Counted from the stretch's first letter, positions 20,044 through 29,519 are shown. The stretch: DNA of 64,000 bases from Noviherbaspirillum sp. Root189 (GCF_001428545.1 NZ_LMHZ01000089.1:90751-154750); one strand, 5' to 3'. The notes: generated by a model not told the origin, from the letters alone. Numbers and translations are program-made.

Positions 20044-20745
20044 TCACACGCCGAGATATTTCATGAGCAGTTCCGGTGACTGCATGAGCTCGCTCGATTC
20101 CCCTTGCAAAACGATCTTGCCCTTTTCCAGCAGGACTGCCGAATCAGTGTGCTCCAGCACCACACGATAATTACGATCGACGATCAGCGTGCTGATGCCG
20201 GTCTCGCGGATAGTGGAAATCACTTTCCATATTTCCTGCACGATCAGGGGCGCCAGGCCCTCGGTTGCTTCGTCAAGAATCATCAGGTCCGGGTTGGTCA
20301 TCAGCGCACGACCGATCGACAACATCTGCTGCTCGCCACCAGAAAGTTGCTGTCCACCATGGTCAAGACGCTCCTTGAGGCGCGGGAAGGTGTCGAGTAC
20401 GCGTTCATAGGTCCAATCGTTCCGTCCACCGGGGCCGGGACGGGCGCTCATCAGCAGATTTTCGCGTACGGACAGGTTGGGAAAAATGCCGCGTCCTTCC
20501 GGCACATAGCCAATCCCGAGGCGTGCCATTTTTTCCGGTGGCTGCCCGCCGACCGGCTTGCCTTGCCATGACACTTTTCCGCTTGCGGCCGGCACGTAAC
20601 CCATCAGCGAACGGATCAGGGTTGTCTTGCCCATACCGTTACGTCCGAGCAGGCCGACCGCTTTACCACGCGGTATGTGCAGGTCCACGCCATGCAGAAT
20701 GTGACTGTCGCCGTAGTAGGTATTGAGTGAAGTAATCTGAAGCAC
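20044..20745 (-). CDS. livF: Branched-chain-type ABC importer ATPase LivF
   Basis: A 233-residue ABC ATPase with Walker A GRNGMGKTT, signature LSGGEQQMLSIGRAL and Walker B LMILDEATEGLAP. I start it at the GTG at 20745 (LQITSLNTYYGD follows), which gives the normal LivF length; a longer frame to 20793 adds unrelated residues. One of two ATPases of a complete Liv-type (HAAT) importer whose genes lie in the order binding protein, livH, livM, livG, livF. Given the benzoate-CoA ligase upstream, the importer most likely carries benzoate or a related aromatic acid rather than amino acids. Confidence 0.88.
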   Translation of the reverse strand: MLQITSLNTYYGDSHILHGVDLHIPRGKAVGLLGRNGMGKTTLIRSLMGYVPAASGKVSWQGKPVGGQPPEKMARLGIGYVPEGRGIFPNLSVRENLLMSARPGPGGRNDWTYERVLDTFPRLKERLDHGGQQLSGGEQQMLSIGRALMTNPDLMILDEATEGLAPLIVQEIWKVISTIRETGISTLIVDRNYRVVLEHTDSAVLLEKGKIVLQGESSELMQSPELLMKYLGV

Positions 20746-20818
20746 AGCTGTCCCGATAAGTGAAACCCATCCTGACCCCGGACGCAATTCCATCTTGCGT
20801 TATGGGTGGTGGATGGTA

Positions 20819-21580
20819 TTAATGGTTGCCCAAATAAGCGACTTGCACATCGGCATTGCTGCGTATGGCAGCCGGAACGTCACTGGCAATGACTTCGCCG
20901 TTCACCATCACGGTGATCCGGTCCGCGACACGGAACACGGCGTCCATGTCATGTTCGACGAGCAGAACGGCGTGTCCGCGTTTCAGGTTTTCCAGCAGTG
21001 CGAGCATGCGTTCCGTCTCTTCGGCCCCCATGCCTGCCAACGGTTCGTCGAGCAATAACACCTGCGGCGCCGTCGCCAGGCACATGGCGATCTCCAGTTG
21101 TCGCTTCTTGCCATGGCTCATGCTGCCTGCCGGAAGATTGGCCGCATCCGACAGACCGGCATCATCCAGTGCGCGTCGTGCGACTGCGACCGTTTCCTTG
21201 CACTGCGCCGCAGCTTCCCACAGTGCCCAAGGCCGCTGCCGCGCCGCCTGCGCAGCCAGCCTGCAGTTTTCCAGCACAGTGAAGGAAGGGAAGATCGTGG
21301 TGCGTTGATAGCTGCGCCCGATGCCTGACCGCGCACGCTTAGGCTGTGGCAGATGCGTGACGTCCGCGCCCTTGAGCATGATCGTTCCGCTCGACACCGG
21401 GATCTCGCCGGACAGCATGTTGATCAGCGTTGACTTGCCTGCACCGTTGGTGCCGATCACCGCATGGACTTCTCCCACGTGCAGGTCGACCGAGACGTTA
21501 TTGACGGCCTTGAGACCGCCAAATCGCCTGGTGAGTCCACTTGCTACCAGCAAAGGTGCGTCGCTTGCCTGGTCCATCAT
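20819..21580 (-). CDS. livG: Branched-chain-type ABC importer ATPase LivG
   Basis: A 253-residue ABC ATPase with Walker A GTNGAGKSTLINML, the LivG-type signature SHGKKRQLEIAMCLA and Walker B VLLLDEPLAG. It overlaps livM by 4 bp (ATGA). It supplies ATP hydrolysis for the aromatic-acid importer together with LivF. Confidence 0.9.
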   Translation of the reverse strand: MMDQASDAPLLVASGLTRRFGGLKAVNNVSVDLHVGEVHAVIGTNGAGKSTLINMLSGEIPVSSGTIMLKGADVTHLPQPKRARSGIGRSYQRTTIFPSFTVLENCRLAAQAARQRPWALWEAAAQCKETVAVARRALDDAGLSDAANLPAGSMSHGKKRQLEIAMCLATAPQVLLLDEPLAGMGAEETERMLALLENLKRGHAVLLVEHDMDAVFRVADRITVMVNGEVIASDVPAAIRSNADVQVAYLGNH

Positions 21581-22638
21581 TTTTCCGCTCCCGCCTGAAT
21601 GCTGCCGCTCATCCTGCCTTTACCCGCTCGCTTGCCAAAACGAAGGGAAGCAAGTCCGATCAATCCCTTGGGAAGCAGCGCAACAAAGAAGATCATGGTC
21701 AGGCCCAGCGTCAGTTGCCAGCGCGCGGCAAACTCACCGAATATCGCTTCCGATGAATAGAATTCTTTGAGGAGCACGAACGCGATGGCGCCAATCACGG
21801 CGCCGCGCAACGAGCCGAGGCCGCCAAGGATAATCATCAGCAATACCGCGCCGGATTCATGCCAGGACAACATCTCAGGATTGACCACGCCGTTCTTGGT
21901 ACCCATCAGGAAACCGGCCAGTCCCGCCAGCGTACCCGCAAGGACGAAGGCCGCAAGTTTGTACCAATAGGTCTGGAAGCCCGCTGCCCGCATGCGCTGC
22001 TCGTTGATGCGAATCCCGGCGAGGGCATGGCCAAAACGAGAACGCTGGACGAGAGCAAGCAGGGCAAAGGTAAATACCAATGCACCCAGTGCCGTGAAAT
22101 ACAAATGCCGTGAATTGTCCAGGTCGATCAGCGTCGTCGATCCGAGTGTCAGTGCCGGACGCAAGGTGATATACATGCCGTCACTGCCGCCGCCGATGCC
22201 GGTGTCATGGAATACATAATAGGCCATCTGTGCAAAGGCCAGGGTTACCATGATGAAATACACACCCTTGGTGCGGAGACTAAGCGCGCCGACAATCAGT
22301 GCATAAGCGCCGGCCGCCAGCATCGCAAGCGGTAGCAGAATCAGGATGGACCCTGCCTCGGTTTCAGGCGATGCCAGGCCTGTGACATAGGCGGCAATGC
22401 CGAAGAAGGCGGCATGACCAAGGCTCACCAGGCCGGTTGTGCCCACGAGCAGTTCCAGGCTGAGCGCAAAGATCGCATAAATGATGATCTTGACCGCCAG
22501 GTCCTGAAAATAAGAGGAAAGGAACATCGGCAAGGCAGCCAGGATGATCAGGAATGCCAGCGGCGCAAGCCATCCGAAACGCGGCGTGTCGGCCGGCAGT
22601 ACCGGTGTTGTTGCAACAATCGTCGTGCTAGTGCCCAT
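21577..22638 (-). CDS. livM: Branched-chain-type ABC importer permease LivM
   Basis: A 353-residue polytopic permease with about ten membrane helices. The family segment AGTLAGLAGFLMGTKNGVVNPEML and the coupling region ILGGLGSLRGAVIGA are clear. It starts three bases after the livH stop. With LivH it forms the inner-membrane channel. Confidence 0.92.
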   Translation of the reverse strand: MGTSTTIVATTPVLPADTPRFGWLAPLAFLIILAALPMFLSSYFQDLAVKIIIYAIFALSLELLVGTTGLVSLGHAAFFGIAAYVTGLASPETEAGSILILLPLAMLAAGAYALIVGALSLRTKGVYFIMVTLAFAQMAYYVFHDTGIGGGSDGMYITLRPALTLGSTTLIDLDNSRHLYFTALGALVFTFALLALVQRSRFGHALAGIRINEQRMRAAGFQTYWYKLAAFVLAGTLAGLAGFLMGTKNGVVNPEMLSWHESGAVLLMIILGGLGSLRGAVIGAIAFVLLKEFYSSEAIFGEFAARWQLTLGLTMIFFVALLPKGLIGLASLRFGKRAGKGRMSGSIQAGAEK

Positions 22639-22641
22639 GAC

Positions 22642-23514
22642 TTAGTATCCTTTGCTCCTGAGGCCTTCCGGACGCCAGATCAGGATGATGGCCATCAGCA
22701 CGTAGATGCCGATACCGCTCAACTGGGCGAAAAATACCTTGCCAAAGGTGTCGACGAAACCGACCAGCAGGGACGCGATCAGCGCGCCGGAAATGGAGCC
22801 AATCCCGCCGATCACGACGACCACGAAACAGACGATAAGGACATGCCCGCCCATGCCGGGATACACCGAGGTCATCGGCGCCGCAATCATCCCGGCCAGT
22901 GCGGCGAGCGCCACGCCGGCGGCGAAAACGATGCGATAGAGCAGGCGAATGTTGATACCCAGGCCGCGTACCATATCGCGGTTACTGGCCCCGGCCCGGA
23001 TCATCATGCCGAGACGTGTGCGGTTGACCACCAGGTACAGGCCGATAGCCACGACGATGCAGGCCGCCGACGCAAACAGGTTGTAAACGGGATAGGTCAT
23101 CACATCGCCGAGCGCCACGCCGCCTGACAACCATTCAGGCGCTTTTACGCCGTGCACGTCATTGCCGATCAGCATGCTGCGCAACTCTTCGAACACCAGG
23201 ATCAGCGCATAGGTCATCAACACCTGCTGCAGGTGATCGCGCTGGTACAGGTAGCTGAAGAAAACCCACTCAAGGATAAATCCGAACAGCGCCGACAAGG
23301 CAACACCGGCGAGCAGCATGATGATGAACCGATCGCCGAAAAACGGTGCAATCGAAAACGCCAGATACGCACCGATCATGTAGAAACTGCCGTGGGCCAG
23401 GTTGATCACACCCATGATGCCGAAGATCAGCGTCAGGCCGCTGGCAACCAGGAAAAGCAGCAATCCGTACTGGATGGAATTGAGGCACTGCACCAAGAAG
23501 GTGGAAATGTCCAT
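22642..23514 (-). CDS. livH: Branched-chain-type ABC importer permease LivH
   Basis: A 290-residue permease of the LivH type with about eight membrane helices; the N-terminal FGIMGVINLAHGSFYMIGAY and the coupling motif VVIGGIGSISGALIASL are typical. It follows the binding-protein gene after a 73-bp gap with a strong hairpin. Confidence 0.92.
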   Translation of the reverse strand: MDISTFLVQCLNSIQYGLLLFLVASGLTLIFGIMGVINLAHGSFYMIGAYLAFSIAPFFGDRFIIMLLAGVALSALFGFILEWVFFSYLYQRDHLQQVLMTYALILVFEELRSMLIGNDVHGVKAPEWLSGGVALGDVMTYPVYNLFASAACIVVAIGLYLVVNRTRLGMMIRAGASNRDMVRGLGINIRLLYRIVFAAGVALAALAGMIAAPMTSVYPGMGGHVLIVCFVVVVIGGIGSISGALIASLLVGFVDTFGKVFFAQLSGIGIYVLMAIILIWRPEGLRSKGY

Positions 23515-23543
23515 GACGATCTTTGCGTGAAGAAGAGAAGAGC

Positions 23544-23570
23544 GCCGCCTCGCTGTCGCGGGCGGCGCGG
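23544..23570 (-). other. Intercistronic hairpin between the binding-protein gene and livH
   Basis: A perfect 8-bp stem GCGCCGCC/GGCGGCGC with an 11-nt loop and no T run. Hairpins here commonly protect the 3' end of binding-protein mRNA, giving more binding protein than permease. That role is inferred. Confidence 0.55.
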
Positions 23571-23587
23571 TACTACGGTGTCAACGC

Positions 23588-24772
23588 TCAGGACTGCTTG
23601 CAACCACGGGCCGGGTCTGCCAATGCCTTGATGGCCACGCCCTTGACTTCGTTGTTGATACCCTTGACTTCACGCAGGTAGATGTCCTGGATAGGATTGT
23701 GCGCGGGTGACAGGGTGAACTTGCCGCGCGGACTGTCGATCGTTGCGCTACCCATCGCCTTCAGCATCTGGTCACGCTTGCTGAAATCGCCGTTGACCGA
23801 CTTCAGCCCGGTTGCCAGCAGTTGCGCCGCGTCGTAACCTTGCACCGCATAGACATCCGCATTGGTCTTGTAGGCCTTGGCAAAGTTGAGACGGAAGGTG
23901 TTGTCACGCGGTGTGTTCAGATTATCCGCATAGTGCAGGGTAGTGATCATTCCTTGCGCAGCCTGTCCCTGCGCTTCAAGCGTACCGTCCGTCAGGAAGC
24001 CCGGACCATACAACGGGATGGTTTTGTTCAGACCTGCAGCGACATAGTCCTTCACGAACTTGACCGCACCACCACCGGCGAAGAATGCATACACGGCATC
24101 CGGTTTCTGCGATGCAATCTGTGTGAGCAAGGCCTGGTATTCGACATTGGGGAATGGCAGCGTCAGGCTCTCGGTCACTTTGCCGCCAGCCTTTTCAAAG
24201 CCTTCCTGGAAGCCCTTGACCGATTCATTACCTGCTGCGTAATTCCAGGTAATGGTCATGATTTTCTTGTGGCCGCGGTCAGCTGCAACCTTGCCCATCG
24301 CGTATGCCGGCTGCCAGTTGGTAAAGGAGGTACGGAAGATATTCGGTGCGCACATCGCGCCGGTAATCACGTCGGCGCCGGCGTTCGGGACGATCAGCAG
24401 GGTCTTGGTTTCACGCGCGACTTTCGCCATCGCGAGTGCGACGCCGGAGTGGACTGTACCGACCACCACATCAACCTGATCGCGCTTGATCAGCTTGTTG
24501 ACGTTGTCGGTCGCTTTTGCCGGGTCGGATTCATCATCGACTTTGAAGTACTGGATTTCGCGCCCGCCCAGTTTTCCGCCTTGTTCATTCACGTACATCT
24601 TGAAGCCGTTCTCGATCATGTTGCCGAGATTGGCGTAGGTGCCGGTTGCCGGCAGCATGAAGCCGACCTTGATCGGCGCCTGGCTTTGCGCGGCGGCGGG
24701 CACCGCGGCAAAGATGCCGGCGACTGCTGCGGCCAGACTGAGGGTAATGGCTGGCTTGATGGAATTCTTCAC
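23588..24772 (-). CDS. ABC importer periplasmic substrate-binding protein (benzoate-type)
   Basis: A 394-residue type I periplasmic binding protein with a signal peptide ending near AAVPAAAQ (about residue 29). Motifs such as PIKVGFMLPATGTYANLG and the later YDAAQLL are those of Leu/Ile/Val-type (HAAT) receptors. It is the first transporter gene after benzoate-CoA ligase and its hydrolase, so the ligand is probably benzoate, anthranilate or a similar aromatic acid. Confidence 0.9.
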   Translation of the reverse strand: MKNSIKPAITLSLAAAVAGIFAAVPAAAQSQAPIKVGFMLPATGTYANLGNMIENGFKMYVNEQGGKLGGREIQYFKVDDESDPAKATDNVNKLIKRDQVDVVVGTVHSGVALAMAKVARETKTLLIVPNAGADVITGAMCAPNIFRTSFTNWQPAYAMGKVAADRGHKKIMTITWNYAAGNESVKGFQEGFEKAGGKVTESLTLPFPNVEYQALLTQIASQKPDAVYAFFAGGGAVKFVKDYVAAGLNKTIPLYGPGFLTDGTLEAQGQAAQGMITTLHYADNLNTPRDNTFRLNFAKAYKTNADVYAVQGYDAAQLLATGLKSVNGDFSKRDQMLKAMGSATIDSPRGKFTLSPAHNPIQDIYLREVKGINNEVKGVAIKALADPARGCKQS

Positions 24773-24806
24773 GGCTTGTCTCCTTATTTATGATGACGTA
24801 CAGGTA

Positions 24807-25628
24807 TTACCGACGTATTACTGACGTATTGCTTTTGATGAATTGAGCGACTTCTTTGGTGAGCGCTTCAGGTTGATCGCGGTGCGGCGAATGGCCGCAT
24901 CGGGGCAGGATAACCAGTCGGGTTTGAGGTGCCTTTCGTTGAATTCCACGGATCTGTTCTAGCGTACCATATTCGTCATCTTCTCCCTGCACAGCCATGA
25001 CCGGACAGGTAATACGGGGCAACTCGCTTTCGATGTTCCATGAGCGGAAGGCGGGATCGAGCCAGATAGTATTCCAGCCCCAGAACGCGGAGTCGGCATC
25101 GGCGTGATATCGCCCGAGCTTGCTCGGGAAGTCGGTGGAGAGGTAGGTTTCCCGCGCTTGTTCGATGCTGGTGATGCTTACATCTTCAACAAGGATATGC
25201 GGGGCGACCACGGCAATGCCGCTGACCGATTCGGGAAAATGCGCTGCATGCAACAGGGCAATCGAGCCGCCGTCACTATGGCCGAACAACCATGGTTTAT
25301 GCACGCCGAGCGCGGCAAAAAACATCGGCAGCACTTCATCCGCCTGCGCATGCATGAAGCTCACCGGCCAGCGCTCGTCATGCGGTCGCGGCGTCGAATT
25401 GCCATAGCCGTAGCGTGAAAATACCAGGCCGGTAAAGCCGTTGGCTTCACAGAAACGTTGCGGATAGTCCTTCCACAAAGCGATCGACCCCAAGCCTTCA
25501 TGCAGGAAAACTATCACCGGATACGCGGACTTGGCCGCGCCGACCCACTGGTACTCCATGCGCAGCGGCTTGTCACGCCAGGTCAAATCGATAAACTCGG
25601 TTTTCGGTTCATGCAGCATGACTGTCAT
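24807..25628 (-). CDS. Alpha/beta fold hydrolase of the benzoate cluster
   Basis: A 273-residue alpha/beta hydrolase with nucleophile Ser118 in GHSDGG, oxyanion segment FLHEGLGS, and a C-terminal CGHSPHRDQ with the catalytic His. The start codon overlaps the stop of benzoate-CoA ligase by 4 bp. Such hydrolases accompany many box clusters. It may hydrolyse stalled CoA esters or a ring-opened lactone; neither is shown by the sequence. Confidence 0.85.
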   Translation of the reverse strand: MTVMLHEPKTEFIDLTWRDKPLRMEYQWVGAAKSAYPVIVFLHEGLGSIALWKDYPQRFCEANGFTGLVFSRYGYGNSTPRPHDERWPVSFMHAQADEVLPMFFAALGVHKPWLFGHSDGGSIALLHAAHFPESVSGIAVVAPHILVEDVSITSIEQARETYLSTDFPSKLGRYHADADSAFWGWNTIWLDPAFRSWNIESELPRITCPVMAVQGEDDEYGTLEQIRGIQRKAPQTRLVILPRCGHSPHRDQPEALTKEVAQFIKSNTSVIRR

Positions 25629-27214
25629 ACCGCCTGTTCCTGCAAGGCGCGCAATTTAAAGCGCTGGATTTTTCCTGTAGCCGTTTTTGGCAACTCCTGG
25701 ACAAAGATGATTTCGCGTGGATATTTGTGGGGTGCGAGCTTGCCTTTGACAAAGCTCTTGAGCTCTTCGGCAAGCGCTGGCGTTTCGGATTGGCCTTTGC
25801 CAAGCACGACGTAGGCGACGGTCTTGATGAGACCATCGCTGCCGGTCTTGCCGACCACTGCACATTCAAGGACGGCGGGATGTTCGATCATGACGTTCTC
25901 AATTTCGACGGGGGATACGTATTGTCCACTAACTTTCAGCATGTCATCACTGCGGCCAGAATACGAATAATAACCATCGGCGTCCACGACATATTTATCG
26001 CCGCTCTTGAGCCAGTCGCCGATAAACGTGGTGCGGCTCTTTTCCCGGTTACACCAGTACAGCAGGGCTGCACTGGGGCCACGGATGTAAAGATCGCCGA
26101 TCTCGCCGATCGATACCGTCTGGCCTTTTTCGTCGCGCAGTTCGACGTCATATCCCGGTACTGGCTGCCCCGTCGTTCCGTAACGCACGTTGCCGACGCG
26201 ATTGGACAGGAAGATATGCAGCATTTCTGTCGAACCGATGCCGTCGAGTATGTCGCAGCCAAAGCGGTTACGGAATTTTTCACCGACTTCGCGCGGCAAC
26301 GCTTCGCCTGCGGAGGTGCACACGCGCAGCGCGACATCTTCCCTGGCTGGCAATTCCTCCGACGCGAGCATGGCGACATACAGGGTCGGCACCCCATAGA
26401 AGATCGTCGGCTTATGTTCGGTCAGGCGCTTGAACACCGCTGTTGGTGTCGGCCGTTCCGCCATCAGGATGACGGTGGCACCGACGCTCAGCGGGAAAGT
26501 CAAGCCGTTGCCGAGGCCATAGGCGAAGAACAACTTGGCAGCCGAGAACACGATGTCGTCCGTCTTGATGCCAAGAATCGGCTTGCCGTATAGTTCCGCC
26601 GTCCAGAACAGGTTGGCATGGGAATGCACGGTGCCTTTCGGACGCCCGGTCGATCCGGAAGAATAAAGCCAGAATGCAAAATCATCGCCATGCGTGTTGG
26701 CCGCGGCGGTTGCAGGAAGGGGCTCGGATGCCAGCAGACTGGCGAATGTGCGCAAGCCTTCGCTGCCATTGGCGAGTTCTGCGGCAAGCGCAGGTGCGCA
26801 AACAATCAGTTCAGGCTGTGCGTCCGTTTTGCCGAGCGCTTCCTTGACGCAGGAAAGTAAAGTCTGGGATACCAGTACGGCTTTGGCTCCGCTGTGTTCG
26901 ATCATGTAAGCATAGTCGTCCGCGGGGAGCAAGGTATTGACCGGAACAGGGATGATTCCGGCAAACAGGGCGCCGAGGAAGGCAACCGGCATGTCGTTGG
27001 TGTCTTGCATCACCAGAAGAATGCGCTCTTCGCGATGGATGCCGCTGGCGAGCAGACCGGCAGCGAAGCGCCTCACGCGCTGGTCAAGTTCACCATACGT
27101 CATCGCATCCTTGTCGTCGATATACGCAGTCTTGTCCGCACGTCCGGCATTGATTTCAAGAATGTGCCGCGCAAAATTGAAGCGCTGGGGCAGCACCGTC
27201 GTTGGCTGATTCAT
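25625..27214 (-). CDS. bclA: Benzoate-CoA ligase
   Basis: A 529-residue AMP-forming ligase of the benzoate/4-hydroxybenzoate-CoA ligase family: P-loop YSSGSTGRPKGTVHSH, the EMLHIFLSN motif and the C-terminal YSYSGRSDDMLKVSGQYVSP hinge, with the catalytic Lys in KTATGKIQRFKL. It converts benzoate, ATP and CoA to benzoyl-CoA, the substrate of the Box enzymes encoded on the other strand from 29.6 kb. It is followed by the hydrolase and ABC importer genes in one minus-strand unit. Confidence 0.93.
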   Translation of the reverse strand: MNQPTTVLPQRFNFARHILEINAGRADKTAYIDDKDAMTYGELDQRVRRFAAGLLASGIHREERILLVMQDTNDMPVAFLGALFAGIIPVPVNTLLPADDYAYMIEHSGAKAVLVSQTLLSCVKEALGKTDAQPELIVCAPALAAELANGSEGLRTFASLLASEPLPATAAANTHGDDFAFWLYSSGSTGRPKGTVHSHANLFWTAELYGKPILGIKTDDIVFSAAKLFFAYGLGNGLTFPLSVGATVILMAERPTPTAVFKRLTEHKPTIFYGVPTLYVAMLASEELPAREDVALRVCTSAGEALPREVGEKFRNRFGCDILDGIGSTEMLHIFLSNRVGNVRYGTTGQPVPGYDVELRDEKGQTVSIGEIGDLYIRGPSAALLYWCNREKSRTTFIGDWLKSGDKYVVDADGYYSYSGRSDDMLKVSGQYVSPVEIENVMIEHPAVLECAVVGKTGSDGLIKTVAYVVLGKGQSETPALAEELKSFVKGKLAPHKYPREIIFVQELPKTATGKIQRFKLRALQEQAV

Positions 27215-27538
27215 TTCGTCTCTCCATATCCCGCTGTGCTACGGCTCGCGGTTGAATTGAACATCTTGTTCAGGCGACGTGTACGCCGCTCTTGTTCTTT
27301 CGTGCTTGCCCTCTTAATCAGCCCTGTCCATCGCCTGTCGCCAGCCAGTTCCGATAGAACGCTGTAACGCGTTCGCTGAAGGTTGTAATGATGGCTCCAT
27401 GTTTCCGGCAGGTGGCAGAAGCAGGCCCCGTGCTTGCGCTCCTCCACACGGCTTGAAGGAAGCCGCAAAGTTGATCGAGAGAAGAGGGCACCAGTATTCT
27501 GCAGGTTGGCTTCGCCATCGTTAAGCGAAACGACGCGG
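27215..27538. other. Gap between benzoate-CoA ligase and DUF4863 genes
   Basis: A 324-bp stretch where all open frames look random (Arg/Ser-rich shadow frames). I see no terminator with a T run, so read-through from the DUF4863 gene into the ligase gene is possible. It may hold a second promoter or be eroded sequence. Confidence 0.4.
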
Positions 27539-28012
27539 TCACGCAGCGGCTGCCGTGAACTTGATCGCGCCTTCCGGCAGCAGATAGAGCACCAGCGCAC
27601 GGCCTTTGGCGACCGTTGGACGATGTGCGCTTCCTGGTTCATAAACACACCAGCCAGCAGGATGCCCATCGAAGCTCGCACCGGCAGTCAGCGGCATGAT
27701 CAAGTCGATTTCACCATTGGGATGGACATGATGCGGACCGGCGATGTCTTCCATTTCCACCACGTCGACGCTGAAGCCGTGGGTGGCTTCAGTGGCCTTC
27801 AATACGCGCCCGTAGCGAATGCCATCTGCTTCGCGATTGCACAGCCAGCCATCGCGTACACCCACTTTGCAGGCTTCAAAGAGTTGGTCATACAGATACG
27901 TGCCAGCCCCGTGCTGAGCATTTAAATGTGATTCAAGAGAGGAATCCAGGGGCACCGAAGCGATTTCTTCGGTGAGCTGACTGATGAGGCTTTGAAAACG
28001 TGTGACGTCCAT
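27539..28012 (-). CDS. DUF4863 family protein (4-hydroxylaminobenzoate lyase-like)
   Basis: A 157-residue cupin-like small protein with the segments HHVHPNGEIDLIMPLT and GWCVYEPGSAHRPTV. I recognise it as DUF4863, the family that includes 4-hydroxylaminobenzoate lyase (PnbB). Members often accompany box benzoyl-CoA genes without nitrobenzoate genes nearby, so the role here may be different. First gene of the minus-strand unit, divergent from boxR, with TGCA repeats in the shared promoter region. Confidence 0.75.
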   Translation of the reverse strand: MDVTRFQSLISQLTEEIASVPLDSSLESHLNAQHGAGTYLYDQLFEACKVGVRDGWLCNREADGIRYGRVLKATEATHGFSVDVVEMEDIAGPHHVHPNGEIDLIMPLTAGASFDGHPAGWCVYEPGSAHRPTVAKGRALVLYLLPEGAIKFTAAAA

Positions 28013-28220
28013 GACTTACCTCGCTTCGATGCACTACAGTGCATTAGTGTGGTGAATTGGATATTTAATGCTTCTGCGGCGAGTTTAGGTGTACTATCTT
28101 GCATGTGTCAAGCGCTATCCGTAACTATATTTCATTTGGCTTGACGCCACATGCATTCGTTTTTTGAGATAATCCGCGCTGGCATATAGGCCGCGTTTAA
28201 CCCCGGAGAATCGAGCTCGC
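28013..28220. promoter_or_regulatory. Divergent DUF4863 / boxR promoter region with TGCA repeats
   Basis: The 208-bp gap contains four TGCA tetramers (28030, 28040, 28100, 28152); the first two form TGCA-N6-TGCA. TGCA repeats are the reported core of operators for BzdR/BoxR regulators. On the minus strand TTGACA (28106-28111) and CTAAAC (28083-28088) are 17 bp apart, with a TGCA in the spacer, a good repression site. On the plus strand an extended -10, TGAGATAAT (28165-28173), can serve boxR. Confidence 0.6.
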
Positions 28221-29123
28221 ATGACTGCGCAAAATGTATTAGCGGAAAACCTTGAAGAGGAAAAGGATCCTTTCCTGGTTGCATTAGGCGAACGCCTGCG
28301 CGCATTACGTTCCCGTCGCGGCTTTACCCGAAAGGCCCTTGCCAGACTCGCCAATGTGTCGGAGCGCCATCTTGCCAACGTCGAGTCCGGTGTAGGCAAT
28401 GCCACGATCCAGTTTTTGCGGCAACTCACCACGGTTTTAAATTGCACCCTTGCCGAAATGATCGGCGACGAGACCGCGACGTCGCCGGAATGGCTGATGA
28501 TCCGCGAAATTCTGCGTGGTCGTTCTGACGAAGAACTCGCCAAGGCACGCTCTACGCTGGCAGGCATTTTTGATGCGCCTACCAGCGAAACCGCCCGCAG
28601 GCAAAGGGTGGCGCTGATTGGCTTGAGGGGCGCCGGTAAATCGAGCCTCGGCCGGATGCTTGCCGATCAATGGATGGTGCCCTTCATTGAATTGAGTCGC
28701 CATGTGGAAACCGTGGCGGGTTGCAGTGTCGCCGAGATCCATGCACTCTACGGTCCCAGCGCATATCGCCGTTATGAGTATCGGGCACTGGAAGACATCA
28801 TCCAGCGTTTTCCGCGCGCAGTGATCGCAACGCCCGGCGGTATCGTGTCCGATCCGGCGACATTCAATCTTCTCCTTTCCCATTGCTATACCGTATGGTT
28901 GCAGGCTTCGCCGAAAGACCATATGGAGCGCGTTCTCGCCCAAGGCGATACCCGGCCGATGTCGGGCAACCGGGAAGCGATGGAAGACTTGAAAAGCATT
29001 CTGGAAAGCCGGGCTGCCTTCTACTCCAAGGCGGACCAGACATTTAATACCAGCGAGATGACACAAGAGACGGCTTTCTTTGGTCTCATGGACCAGTTGC
29101 GGGAAGTGATTCAACCGCACTAG
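28221..29123 (+). CDS. boxR: BoxR: HTH regulator with shikimate-kinase-like benzoyl-CoA-sensing domain
   Basis: A 300-residue regulator. The N-terminal XRE-type helix-turn-helix (about 22-82) contains RGFTRKALARLANVSERHLA. The C-terminal half resembles shikimate kinase, with P-loop GLRGAGKS at residues 134-141. This two-domain layout is that of BzdR and BoxR, in which the kinase-like domain binds benzoyl-CoA and relieves repression. It is divergent from the benzoate ligase unit and upstream of boxCBA, so it probably controls both. Confidence 0.93.
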   Translation: MTAQNVLAENLEEEKDPFLVALGERLRALRSRRGFTRKALARLANVSERHLANVESGVGNATIQFLRQLTTVLNCTLAEMIGDETATSPEWLMIREILRGRSDEELAKARSTLAGIFDAPTSETARRQRVALIGLRGAGKSSLGRMLADQWMVPFIELSRHVETVAGCSVAEIHALYGPSAYRRYEYRALEDIIQRFPRAVIATPGGIVSDPATFNLLLSHCYTVWLQASPKDHMERVLAQGDTRPMSGNREAMEDLKSILESRAAFYSKADQTFNTSEMTQETAFFGLMDQLREVIQPH

Positions 29124-29145
29124 GCAATTCGCACCAGGCAGCTAA

Positions 29146-29301
29146 TACTAATCCCAACCCATAACTCGCCATGAGATCGCGTCTTTTTCTGCCTGCCGGC
29201 GTTGCACTCGTCGTCAATAGCCCGCTATTGACTCCTCCTGCGCCTTGTCAGTCAAAAAAATCCATCGATCTCATTTGTCATGTTACAGGTCGGGATTGAT
29301 A
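29146..29301. repeat. MITE-like long palindromic repeat, copy 1
   Basis: First of three copies of a dispersed element (others at 37543 and 44762). Ends are TACTAATCCCAA and the slightly decayed TCGGGATTGATA; copy 2 has perfect 12-bp ends TACCAATCCCAA/TTGGGATTGGTA. Inside, nested inverted repeats (ATGAGATCG/CGATCTCAT and GTCAATAG/CTATTGAC, here with one change in the loop) make the whole element a long imperfect hairpin. No coding capacity. It lies between boxR and boxC. Confidence 0.85.
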
Positions 29302-29403
29302 TCACTTGTTTTCGCGAGCCGTTCCAGGCGCTCGCCAACAAAATTTTCCGGTGCGATTTCTTTCGCGACCCGGGTTCTCTACGGCAGCGCTTTATTCTTG
29401 CCT

Positions 29404-29508
29404 TTACTTGCTGAGCCGTTTCAGGATCAGCATGCCAATTCCCCACATCCATCCTTTGACGGCGACGGCCGAGTGTATTGACGTTAAAGGAAAACCGGCA
29501 TCGCGCAT
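29404..29508 (-). CDS. Possible 34-residue membrane peptide or gene remnant
   Basis: An ATG-initiated 34-codon frame on the minus strand ends in KGWMWGIGMLILKRLSK, a short hydrophobic helix with a basic tail. It lies in the otherwise non-coding boxR-boxC gap and would be divergent from boxC. There is no good Shine-Dalgarno sequence. It could be the tail of a vanished gene. I do not recognise the family. Confidence 0.25.
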   Translation of the reverse strand: MRDAGFPLTSIHSAVAVKGWMWGIGMLILKRLSK

Positions 29509-29519
29509 CTGAAAATTAA

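Noticed and set aside
24031..24793. Long plus-strand open frame opposite the substrate-binding protein gene (part of a 323-codon frame)
   Set aside because: A shadow of the high-GC coding strand; the minus-strand product is an obvious binding protein.
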